This document shows positions 42,992-55,100 of a stretch of 64,000 nt of DNA, piece by piece. The DNA is from Solen grandis (taxonomy: Eukaryota > Mollusca > Bivalvia > Adapedonta > Solenidae): contig CM037795.1 of NCBI GenBank assembly GCA_021229015.1, forward strand, positions 10,904,035 through 10,968,034. The letters are read 5' to 3'. Each line of letters opens with the position of its first letter. Position 1 is the stretch's first letter. The notes under the pieces are model-generated. The model made no database searches. It was not told where the DNA came from and saw only the letters and a list, made by a program, of their open reading frames with translations. A program made the translations under genes and the position numbers.

Positions 42992-43158
42992 ATGACTTTG
43001 AGACTGCTGGTGAATATACTGCTGGTGGGATGGCTTGGGTTAGCCACTGTTCACACACTGGACAATGGATTAGCAAGGACCCCACCCATGGGTTGGATGC
43101 ATTGGGAACGATTTCGGTGTAACATTAATTGTACAGAGGATCCAGATAACTGCTTAAG
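42992..43158 (+). CDS. NAGA: NAGA coding exon 1 (signal peptide, N-terminus)
   Basis: Residues 1-56. The ATG at 42992 opens a hydrophobic leader ([14 protein letters not shown]). A pyrimidine-rich acceptor (GTTTCAG) at 42954 suggests a separate 5' UTR exon upstream. Donor TTAAG|GTGTGT; the frame reads on into the intron to 43297, which is not coding. Confidence 0.93.
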
Positions 43159-46100
43159 GTGTGTTGATTCTTACCTGTCGACTGCTGCAATGACTTATTG
43201 GAGCTGCTTCCTGCCATCTGTACTTCCGTTCAACTGTCTCATCTACAATTATAAGGGAGGCCCACTTTTTTGTATCACCTGCCATAAGCAGAGGTGACAC
43301 ATAGTGATCACTTCTCCGTCATCTATTCGTCTGTCTGTCACACCTTGTCAGACACCCTTTTTTCCGTCACACTTCAGCAGGTTGCACATGTGTTTCAAGG
43401 AACACTCTTATTTAATCTAATCTGTAATTATTCACTCAGATTTCATTTAATCTGAGTCAAGCTTTGTACAGTGATCCTACACAAACATTTAAGATGTGGA
43501 TGTCATGTTGTAAAATCATTCATCTTCATAGAGATGGAATTTTATTTATCTATTTTTTTTGTTCATACTATGAAAGTTAAATCCATGAAGATTAACCCCA
43601 CAAAGAAATCATACATTTTTAGTCTAGGAACAATTACTTGAAATAAAATGAATACACAAATATATGTAGCAACAAAATTGCCTTTAAAAATAGATTTTCA
43701 AAATTTGATATCAATGATAAACAATGAAATTACAGTATTTCTGATATTTTTGCACTGACTTTAGTAACTGTTAGGTTTATAACCCTTATAACCCTTTCCC
43801 TCATAGAGGACACCATGAAAAGACCTATGCAAACAGCATAAAACCAGATCAGCCTGCGAGTAACTCGCAGGCTGATCAGGTTTTATGCTGTTCGCTGCTC
43901 CTCAGTGGTCTGGAAATGAGGATTTTGTAATTAAATTTGGTAAGGTTTAACTGTGGTTTTCTGCAGATCAGGCTTTATGTGGTACCTATTGAGGGCGTCA
44001 AAATGAGTATATATGTGGGAAAGGGTTAAAATAGATAATAACCTCACAAACAGAGCTACTGCTTAGGACTGTCCACTATGATAAGTTTAATATAATAATA
44101 TTCTATATTATATGGCGCTTGGCCATTTTTCCTCATTTTAAGTTTTACCTAAGGTTGCAAAACCTTTGATTAAATGTCTCCTTATCCACTCTTATTGCAC
44201 AAGTGTTTGTCCTTCAACAAATTATTAAGTACCAGTATGTATTATATTTTGAATATTGCTTTACTCAAGGATTAAACGTTATGTCTATTTTTGTTAGTAC
44301 ACAGGGTAAAATTCCACTCACCTACTTGTCATGGTGAGTTAACATTTAAAGTGAAGGACNNNNNNNNNNNNNNNNNNNNNNNNNNNNNNNNNNNNNNNNN
44401 NNNNNNNNNNNNNNNNNNNNNNNNNNNNNNNNNNNNNNNNNNNNNNNNNNNNNNNNNNNGAGTGAAAATCCAGAATATTCTTTTTAATTTTTTCTTGATT
44501 TTATTATCTCAAATTTTGGAAGGGCCAGTGATAATTTTGGGAACTTTACACCCATGGAACAATGATTTGAGGCTTTAATGTGAACATAGTATTTTGAATG
44601 GTTGTCTAATTTTTCTCTACCAAGGTGGGGGGGAGCTTATAGAATAATTATTAAAGAATAATTACAGACTTTCAAGACCTTATTCTTTCAATAGTGAAAC
44701 ACATCATCCTCTCATAGAATTGAATAATATTGAGAATTTTTTAGAAATCACATGTATACGATAGATCAGAAAAAAAGAAATTTGCAGACCTGTCAAGTGC
44801 AAATTAGCAAATGAACAATCCCTGTCCATTTAAGACAGTCCCCAAATTGTTAAAGCCTGTAAAAACAAGCAAGAAATCTAAATCATTTAGTTTTGAGTTA
44901 ATAAGAAATTTAACTGTCAGCACATCAATAATATTTCACTCGGAGTCATTTAGACTAACGTTTATTAGGGAGAGTGATTGTTGTTCAAGTGTTTCGAGGG
45001 CTGACCACATAATTGTTCTAAGTGCATATAGAAATAGAAGGAGATGGAACAGTTTCGCAATCAGCCCTTGGTTTGTCTACACAGGAAATTAGTTCTCTTA
45101 TTAGTTTGAACTTAATAACATCTTTAAGAGAAGATTGAACAATGATCTTAACAACAGTATAGCAGTCCCTTCCGGTATAAAGTACATGTACTTTCATAGT
45201 CTAAGTGAAGGGACTGTTGCTTAACCCTTTCCCTCATATAGACTCATTTTGACGCACTCAATAGGTATCACATAAAGCCTGATCTGCAGAAAACCACAGT
45301 TAAACCTTACCAAATTTAATTAAAAAATCCTCATTTCCAGACCACTGAGGAGCAGCAAACAGCATAAAACCTGATCAGCCTGCGAGTTACTCGCAGGCTG
45401 ATCTGGTTTTATGTTGTTCGCATAGGTCTTTTCATGGTTTCCTCTATGAGGGAAAGGGTTAAAATATTTGATTAAAGAAAAAAGTTTTCCAAAATTAAAT
45501 ACCAAATAAGAATGGAATATATACTATCAGAGAAAACAGCACATGAATTTATAAACTGTACTCAAAGTATAATGTCCAAAGGTCAGTTTCTCAGTGTTGA
45601 GGTCACAGGCTCTGCATATGCTAAATTGTCATTCATTCATAAAATTGATTGATATAAAACTCACCTGTCACAGAGTTTAACCTTGGATTTATCAAACTGA
45701 TGTCAAATGACAGGCTTATAATTATGTAGATAATAAGACATATATTGAGATATGTGGGCATCATTTAGGCAATATGAGAGACAGATTGGACAATTGTATG
45801 CATCAGCGAAAAACCCTGCCATCACAGAGTTTGCTCATGCAGGGCAGAGTTTCTTTTGTGACTTTAATGCAAGCTCAGTTACGAAAGGTTAAGTCAGCAA
45901 GCACTTCTGTTTTGTTCTAGTGTATAAGTGTCTTTTTGTTTTTTCATTTAAGTAAGAAGACTGTTATATTCTTCATATGCATGTCAGTGATTAACTAAAG
46001 GGGGTTATAATCTAATCTCTTGTCTAGTCACCCTAGTCTACAAAAAAATCTGTTTTGCTAGTGCATGTGTTTGTTACCCAACCCATTGCTAAATCCTGTA

Positions 46101-49100
46101 TCTTCCTTACGCTAAAAAAAAATCTTAGACATATCACCTCCCTTGCATCAGAAATCTAATCCATTGCGCCCAAATCTAAATTTGAGACCTATTATCTTCC
46201 TTGCATCAGATATTTATCTTGGACTCATTATATATTAATTATTATCTTCCTTTCATCTAAAATCTGAATTAAAGTGTTCTTATTCTACCAACTTTTGTTG
46301 ATAAAATGTCTATTTTCTGTAGTATTTGTATATTCTTGTTTATGTTAAACTGAAAACAATATCTTCCTTGTGGTTTTAATCAAATGCATATAATATGTCG
46401 TGATTAAATAAAAGCTTGAAACACAGTACCTCCTTTACATCAGAATTTTAACTCTGTGAAATATCCTTTGTTTAAGACAAGTATTTGGTTGTAAAAACTG
46501 CATGAATTTAACCCTTAACTTCATACAGACTCATTTTGACACATTGACAAACAGAGGAGACCAAGATCAGCTATAGGAGCTGTCTGATCTGGGTCTCCTC
46601 CGTTTGCTTATACAATATTGTGGCTCAAATTCTACACAATCTGCAGAGCTAAGAAAAATCCACTGATTCATATGCCATGTAAAGTTCAGATAATTAATAT
46701 TCATGAAACATGAATATATTCATGAAGTCACAAATTTGTGCATGAATATTCATGAAGTAAAGGGGTAAAGTAATTTCAGAGGGGAAGATGACTTTGAACA
46801 GCCCTTGATAAAGACAGAAGAAAAGGTTCTTAATACAAATACCATACCTTCTTAGCTTACCTGAGCACAACATGCTCATGGTGAGCTATTAGGATCACCT
46901 TGCGTGTGTCATCCGTCGTCATACATCGTCAACAATTTGCTTTAAATGACATCTCCTCTAAAACCGCTGGACAGAATTTGTGATTAAACTTGGCAGGGAT
47001 AATCCTTGGATGAACCTTCACAAAAGTTGCTAAAATAAACTTGATCCATTTAGAACTCTGGTTGCATTGGCAATGGAATGAATTTTCAAACCTACTGGCC
47101 AGATTTCAAAATGTTTAAGTACAGACCCTATACTCATGTGAGCAATTTAGGGCCTCTATGGCCCTCTTGTTTAGCAATACTACCCAAGTGATTACAATAT
47201 CAATATTTTCACATTTTTTTCCAGTGAGAAACTTATCATGCAGATAGCAGATGCCATGGTGTCTGGAGGTTTCCGTGATGCTGGGTACGAGTATGTGTCT
47301 ATAGATGATTGCTGGATGTTGATGAAACGGGGACCAGACGGTCGCCTGCAGCCAGATCCCACCAGGTTCCCGAGTGGCATGAAGGCCCTTGCTGACTACG
47401 TAAGTTTTTTTCTTGGTCAAGTATAAGTTGTGGGTTCAAACTTCATTGATGGTAAGAATTTTTCATGGCCTTCCAAGGTGCAATGTACTTGTCAAGTCCA
47501 GGAACCTTTGAGAATAAATAGTGTAACTTGTTTCCCCTTGATATAATAAGAAACATACAAATTACAGTATTTACAATATAGTCTCCAAGATTTAAATTTA
47601 AACATAATAATTATTTTCAAGATGATTAAAGGATCTTTCATGAGTATATCATCAATCCTGAAACTAAGAAACAGTTTATTGAATGAGTATGAGTTTTCAA
47701 AATGTATGTAAAAAAAAATGTGAGTTTCTATCTATCTGGTAACACATGTCAGGTGATAATAGTTTAATCAATATTGTTACCCAGAAAAAAACAAATTAAA
47801 AAGGCATTGTGACTAAATAGTACAATACCTTACCTCCTGTGGTTATTGAGAACAACTGTTAACCCACTTATAAAGTATGAATAACATCATGGCGCTGTGA
47901 TTCAAGTCAGAATCCCGGTATGCAGTATAAATTCATTTTCCTTCATGTTTTCACCTAATACTGGCTACGTGTTCTTTTGCGTACAGCTAAATCAGGACAA
48001 CCATTGACTTCCTATTATCACAGTATGATCTATAAGATCAGGGCTTTTTTTCCCTTCTTTATCAGGAGCTGTTCATGGGTGCCTTCCACTCTGAAAAATT
48101 TCTTTAAATTCATGCAGTGATCCCCAAATTTGCATCTTACTTCCTGCATTTGTCCCTGATGAAAAAGAAAATGGTCATATTTTACTTAAAAATATGATAT
48201 TAAGGTCCCTTCTAAAAAAGAGGCCTTAGAGATAGCAGTAAATCAACTTGAATACATCTGTAAAAGGAAAGATCCATTTCTAACAATCAAAAAAAAATAT
48301 TTTATGCTGGAAAAGTGATACATTGATGATTTTTTCTGTGTAGATACATTCAAAGGGTTTGAAGCTTGGGATTTATGAAGACATGGGTCTACACACGTGT
48401 AAGATGTACCCAGGCAGCAAGTTCTTTCTCCAGCTGGATGCAGAAACCTTCGCCTCCTGGGGCGTGGACATGCTGAAGCTGGACTGTTGTTATGCAGGTG
48501 AACTGGACGACCTTGAAACAGGTGTGTGTACACCACATGGTTCTGTTTGTGTAAGCACTTTTCCCCTTCAGGAATATAGTAATATCTCTTCTTTCAGTTA
48601 TCTGATTAAAATAATAATTTTTCATAAAGTTTGACTGATCAAGAAAGTGATTTTTGATTAACTTGCATAATTGAAATAATGATTTATTATAGAGTTGATT
48701 GATGACAATAGTGATTTTTAGCTCACCTGAGCACAGGTGAGCTATAAAGTTAAGGATCAATGAATGTCTGTCATCCATCCCCTTTAATATTAATAAATGC
48801 CAGATTTCACTTTATTTGCACTCTAGTATCTTCATTTCTTAAGCAATCATCTTCAAACTTTATGACAATTGTATAGCCATACCTTCTAGGCCAAGTTTGA
48901 ATGTGGCTGATATTGGCTAATTAAGTCAGGAGTTATGGCCCTTCATTTATCAAAAATGCCAAGTTTTACTTTTCAATGAAAATTTAAACTTTTCAGCTTC
49001 GAACACAATGCTTGAAAATCGAACCTGGAGTTGTCATCTGTATACTACAGACTTTGTAAGCAGAATGACTCTACTAGGGATTAACACTGCCCGTGAGAAC

Positions 49101-52100
49101 GTGAGCAATGTTAAAGATGAATCCCAGATATGCAATAGATTATACTGGCCCCCATCTCGGTTGAGGGATGGTTTAATAGCATGGATGTATATGTCCTCTT
49201 TTACTCCCCTTTCAAACCAAGACGGGTTCTTGTCAAGGATTTGATCATGTCCATATTCACTAAATGTCCAGGATTGTGCTTTTAAATCTTTATACAATCA
49301 TCTGTTCTAGGTTACCAAGTGATGGGCTTCTTCCTGAACCAGACACAAAGGCCCATTATGTTCTCATGTAGCTGGCCGGCTTGTTCTGGAGGAGCGGTGT
49401 GTATACTATATATTTTATATCCCTGCCTCGCAAGTGAGAGTTCTGCTTTGGGAGCAGGAGGTTGTGGGTTCAGTCTCCGGCCGCGACAGTGGTACAGGTA
49501 CATTTATATTTGCTCCCTTGCATGACACTCAGCATATAAGGGTAGTTCCAGGACTGGTTGTCTCTTTGTCAGGATAATGTGACTGGTTGTGGTATCATGC
49601 CACATGTCTATGGCAGTGTGGCTGCACTGTATCTGTCTCAAGTAGACATCATCTCCAAATGAATGAAATACTGTCAGTGGGACATTAAACCCAACAAACA
49701 AAACAAACAATTTTCGATTTGCCATGCTTTTTAGCTTGACTATTCGAAGAATATGAGAGCTATTGTAGTCACCCTTGTGTTGGCGTTGGCGTTGCATCTT
49801 TTGGTTAAAGTTTTGCATGCAAGTTACTATCAACCTTATATCTCAATAACCATTTATGGTATTGACTTGAAAGTTTATGAATATGTTTAGGGGCACCAGA
49901 CAACCAAGGTAGATAACTCTTGATGGAATATATTACAAATTATGGCCCCTTTTTAACTTAGAAATTTTGGTTAAAGTTTTGCATGCAGTAGAAAATTTGG
50001 TTAAAGTTTTGCGTGCAAGCTACTATCTTGTTTGTATCTCAATAACCATTCATGGTATTGACTTGAAAGTTTATGAATATGTTTAGGGGCACCAGACAAC
50101 CAAGGTAGATAACTCTTGATGGAATATGTTACAAATTATTGCCCCTTTTTAACTTAGAAATTTTGTTTAAAGTTTTGCATGCAAGGTACTTTCATGTATC
50201 TCAGTAACTAGGCATGGGATTGATTTTAGACATCATAAAAATATTAAGGGGTATCAGACTATCAAGGTATATCATTTTTTACTATTATTATGTACAGGGT
50301 ATGTGAAGGGCAAGAATTGAAATAGATTTCATTTGATTTACCAACAAGCATTTTGAATTGTCAAGCATGCTGTCCTCTGACAGCTCTTGTTGTTTTGTTA
50401 CTGTTGCTATGGTTTCTGTAATCAGCCCCAATGTGTGTAGGTCTGATTCAGTCAGGTATCTGATATGATCATGCTTCAGACAAAGTACAAGTTGGTATCC
50501 AAGCATTGCAACATGTGGAGAAACTACAAAGACCTTAGAGATTCCTGGGACACTGGTAAATATTTTTTAGTTTTCTAGCACTATCATTAATGGGAAAATA
50601 TGATTGGATTCTTTGATGAGCTTCATCGTTAACATGTTTGAATGAGGCATCTTAATTGTCTGTCTCTCTCTTTCTCTCTGCCTCTTTCGCTCTCTCTCTC
50701 TCTCTCTCACGCACTGTCAATTTGTTCACACTCTAAAATTGTCTTTTTTTAAAGAAATCTTGGTCAGACTTGGAGTTTATGTTAGCAGAACAGAATTTTA
50801 TTAAACTTGTCAGGGATGATCCTTAAATGAACCTTTACAAAAGTTGCTAAAATAAACTTGTTGCATTTAGAACTCTGGTTGCTATGGCAATGGATAGAAA
50901 AAAAAATGAAAACTTAAAAAAATCATCTCCTCTAAAGCCAATGGTCAGAATTAAATTTCCTTTAGTACAAATGGTCATCTCATGGATGTCTACCATAATT
51001 GCTAAAATAAAGTTGATCCCTTGAAAAATTGAGGCGCCTAGGGGGTCAGCTAATTTCCTTATATACTCCATATAGAAAATTTCAAAATTATTCTTCTATA
51101 AAGCCAATTGTCAGAATTTAATTTCCTTAGGCACAAATGGTCATCTCATGGATGTCTACCATAATTGCTAAAATAAAGTTGATCCCTTGAAAAATGAGGC
51201 CCCAATGGGGTCATGAAATTTCCCTATAGAAACAACTTGAATTGTTTTAAATAAGATGATGTTGTCTGGTGAGGGATCTAGGGCCATATGGCCCTCTTGT
51301 TTTTTTTTGTTGTTGTTGTTAGCACGACTATTCGAAGAATATGAAAGCTATTGTTGTCGCCCTTGCGGCGGTATCAACGTTGGTGTTGCAGCTTTTGGCT
51401 AAAGTTTTGCATGCAAGTTACTATCAACCTAATATCTCAATAACCATTTATGTTATTGACTTGAAAGTTTATAAATATGTTCAGGGGCATCAGACAACCA
51501 AAGTAGATGACTCTTGACTGAATTTGATATAAATTATGGCCCCTTTTTAACTTATAAATTTTGGTTAAAGTTTTGCATGCAATAGAAATTTTGGTTAAAG
51601 TTTTGCATGCATTAGAAATTTTGGTTAAAGTTTTACATGCAAGGTACTTTTTACTTTCATGCTTAAATCTCAGTATCCAGGTATGCAATTGATTTGAAAC
51701 ATCTTTAATACGTTTAGGGGTATCATACTATCAAGGTAGGTAACTTTTGATGGAATATATTAGAAGTTATTGTCCCCTTTTAACTTAGAATTTTGGTTAA
51801 ATTTTTGCATTCAAGCTACTGTCCAGCTTATATCTCAGAAATTATGTATGGAATTGACTAGAAAGTTAAGGAGTGTATTCAGGGACATCAGAAAACCAAA
51901 GAGGATAACTTTTGGACTGAATTTTATACAAGTTATGGCCCTTTTCTAACTTGGTTACTTGGTTTAAGTTTTGCATGATCAGTTTTATTATGCTTATGTC
52001 TCAGTAACTAGGCATGGGATTGATTTTAGACTTCATAAAAATATTAAGGGGTATCAGGCTATCAAGGTATATCAATTTTGACAATTATTATATACAGGGT

Positions 52101-55100
52101 ATGTGAAGGGCAAGAATTGAAATAGATTTCATTTGATTTACCAACAAGCATTTTGAATAGTCGAGCTTGCTGTCCTCTGACAGCTCTTGTTTTTGTTGTT
52201 GTTTTTTTATAGAATTTAGTGTGTCCTCTGTTTCTCATACAGACTGGACCTTTAGACTGGAATAATGTGGTCTGTTGACCTACCTGCTCACATATAAATC
52301 CAGGAATGTACAAGGCAGTCCAAAGGACAGCTATATTCCCTGCCGCTGCCTTGTAACTCAATTATATTTTAACGTACAAAATGTCAAAAGACATTAAAAA
52401 CGAGCTTTAAGTTTCATACAAAATAGAACTATTATAACAACTAACTACAAAATTAGCTTGAACGGTGCCATATCATAAGAAGCTTTTGGTTACTTTACAA
52501 AATGCAAACATCAAACTAATGTATACTTACTTTTAAAACAGAGGAGACATGTTTTTCCTCTAATGGAAATTGCCCTGCTTCTGCCAACATTTTGATGTAG
52601 TTGACTTAATGAAAAACTTTCCATTGTTCAGAAAATATAGCATGGAAACAAAAATATCCAGAAATGAACACTGAACCATCAAATGTGACCTTGTACTTGA
52701 GCCAACATGACTGTCACCTGTGTTCCGCACATCACCTCAATTTGGTTTATAATTGAGGCAAGTTTCATTAAAATCCTTCAAGGAGTATAGGGGTTATGGA
52801 GTGGACACAAAATTGTTAATTGAAATTGAAGGTTCAAACACTTGACCTTCAAGTGTGACCTTGACCTTGAGCCGACATGGCTGCAACCTGTGTTCTGCAC
52901 ATCATCTCAATTATATTTATAGTTAAGGCAAGTTTCATTAAAATCCTTCAAGGGGTATAGGAGATATGGAGCGGTAATGAATTTGTAAGGATATAGAAGG
53001 TTCAAACACATGACCCTCAATTGTGACCTTGACCTTGAGCTGACATGACTGCAACCTATGTTCTGCTCATCGTCTCAATTACATATATAATTGAGTCAAG
53101 ATTCATGAAAAAACTAAAAGGGGTATAGGAGATATGGAGCGGACACGAAATTGAAATGGAAACTGAAGGTTCAAACATATAACCTTCTAGTGTGACCTTG
53201 ACCTTGAGCCTACATGGCTGCCACCTGTGTTCTGCACATCATCTCAACTAGGTTTACATTTGAGGCAAGTTTCACAAAAATCCTTCAAGAGGTATAGGAG
53301 ATATGGAGGGGACACGCAAACGTTACGGACAGACAGACAGACGAAGGCCATTCCTATAACCCCCCTCCCGCTTTGCAGCGGGGGATTAATAAGCTGCTGG
53401 CATGATATAAAAAATGTGTTTCAGTGTATGCTGCAATAGATTACTATGGCAACAACACAGACCACTTCCAGGAGATTGCAGGCCCAGGAGGTTGGAATGA
53501 CCCAGATCAGGTGATTTATGACGTTTTATGTGTTGCCATGGTGGTTTTTGATTGCCTTGTGACATTTTATGTGCTGCCGTGGCAGTACTTGGTTGTCATG
53601 CAACATTTTATGTGTTGCCTTGATAGCATTTGATATTCATGTGACATATTGCCTAGGTAGCACTTAATTGTCATGTAATAAATTATGTGTTGCTCTGGTA
53701 GCATTTTATTTCGTAGGACAATTCATAAATATATATTTTTCAGGTAACAAAGTCTAATACTAAACAATACAATACAAATTCACTTTATTTTTGCAATAAA
53801 AGACATAGTGATATGCAATGTTTGATGTATATCTTGGTTATTTATCAAAAAGTAAAAACTTGAAGGGAAAAAATGAATCTGTTAGTCTTTTTAACATAAT
53901 AGGTTTAAAAGCATCTGACTGGTCATTCAGAGAAAATGCTCTACAGTACTATTGAGAATAGTACTGTAGAAAGGGTTCTTTATAAATGTGCCACATGAGG
54001 ACTCTTTGAGGAAAATATGCAACAATGACAAAGTTATGATAATAGTTATAATACATGGTTAATTCACATAATTCAACTATAGAATATACATTAATATACC
54101 AAATACATTCAATTTGGTGATTGGAAAAGAGTACATTGTATTAACAAGTTTTACCTTTACTAAAGCTGATCTTGGGAGATTTCGGGCTCAGCTACTCCCA
54201 GGAACGGGTGCAGATAGGAATGTGGTGCATGATGGCCTCGCCGCTTTTCATGTCCGTCGACCTGCGCAACATCCGTCAGTCGTCTAAGGACCTTCTGCTG
54301 AACAAGAACCTTCTGAGTATAAACCAGGATCCTATGGGAGCCCAGGCATACAGGATGTCAAAGGTATGACCCTGGCTTCTGTCTTGGGATAGATAACTCA
54401 TGACATGGGAGAAACTTGTGTTAATGGTCTGGTAGTTTGGTGGGTAAAAATCACTCAACTTGTGAGTGATATGGGTCCTAGGTTTGAGTCCTGGCTCATA
54501 CTCTACTAGTTAAAACTGGTGCTGAGTAATACTGACAATCTTAAATAAGGTATGGACTTATTAGTCACAGGAAACCGGTTGGAGACTAGGTTTCGACGCA
54601 TCGTTCTGTCCGTCCATCAGTCCCACTTTCATGTCTGTTCCATAACTTGGACATTTATGGATGGATTTCAATAAAACTTCACAGAAGTATTCCTCATAAC
54701 CCAAAGGTGAGTCACACGCATCAACCATATGCACCCTTGAAAGATCAAGGTTACAGGAGTTGATAGAAATAGTCTTTGGTGTTCCTAGGTTACACCTTGG
54801 TGTCCACTCTATAACTTCTATATTAATTGATGGATTTTCATAAAACTTTACAGAAATATTTGCCATAAAACAAAGGTGTGTTGCATGCATCAACCATATG
54901 CGTCCTTGAAAGTTCAAAGTCATTGGAGTTGTTAGAAAATCTTTTTGGTATACATAGTCTTTATCATCCTGTCTGCTGTGTTTCCATAAAATTCTACTGA
55001 AGTGTTTGTCACAACACAAAGGTTTGTCTCGCATATCAACCATATGCATCTACGTGTTCGCTTTATAACTTTAATATTTATAGAACAATTTTCATAACAC

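Larger units (their letters stand above)
43159..47224. other. NAGA intron 1 (4.1 kb, includes assembly gap)
   Basis: Holds two family-1 MITEs, the 100-N gap, a family-2 MITE and a bivalve repeat, each listed separately. The open frame at 44811-45092 has no domain signature. Confidence 0.7.

Noticed and set aside
42965..43297. Longer NAGA first-exon reading (110 codons)
   Set aside because: It begins at TTG and reads through the GT donor at 43159 into the intron. The ATG at 42992 gives a proper signal peptide, and the donor joins in phase to exon 2.
44291..44578. 95-codon frame across 44291-44578
   Set aside because: It runs through the 100-N gap, so the frame is meaningless.
50288..50506. 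72-codon antisense frame over NAGA exon 5
   Set aside because: It is the complement of repeat family 4 and of exon 5. The plus-strand exon encodes the catalytic WRNYKDL block with correct splice phases.
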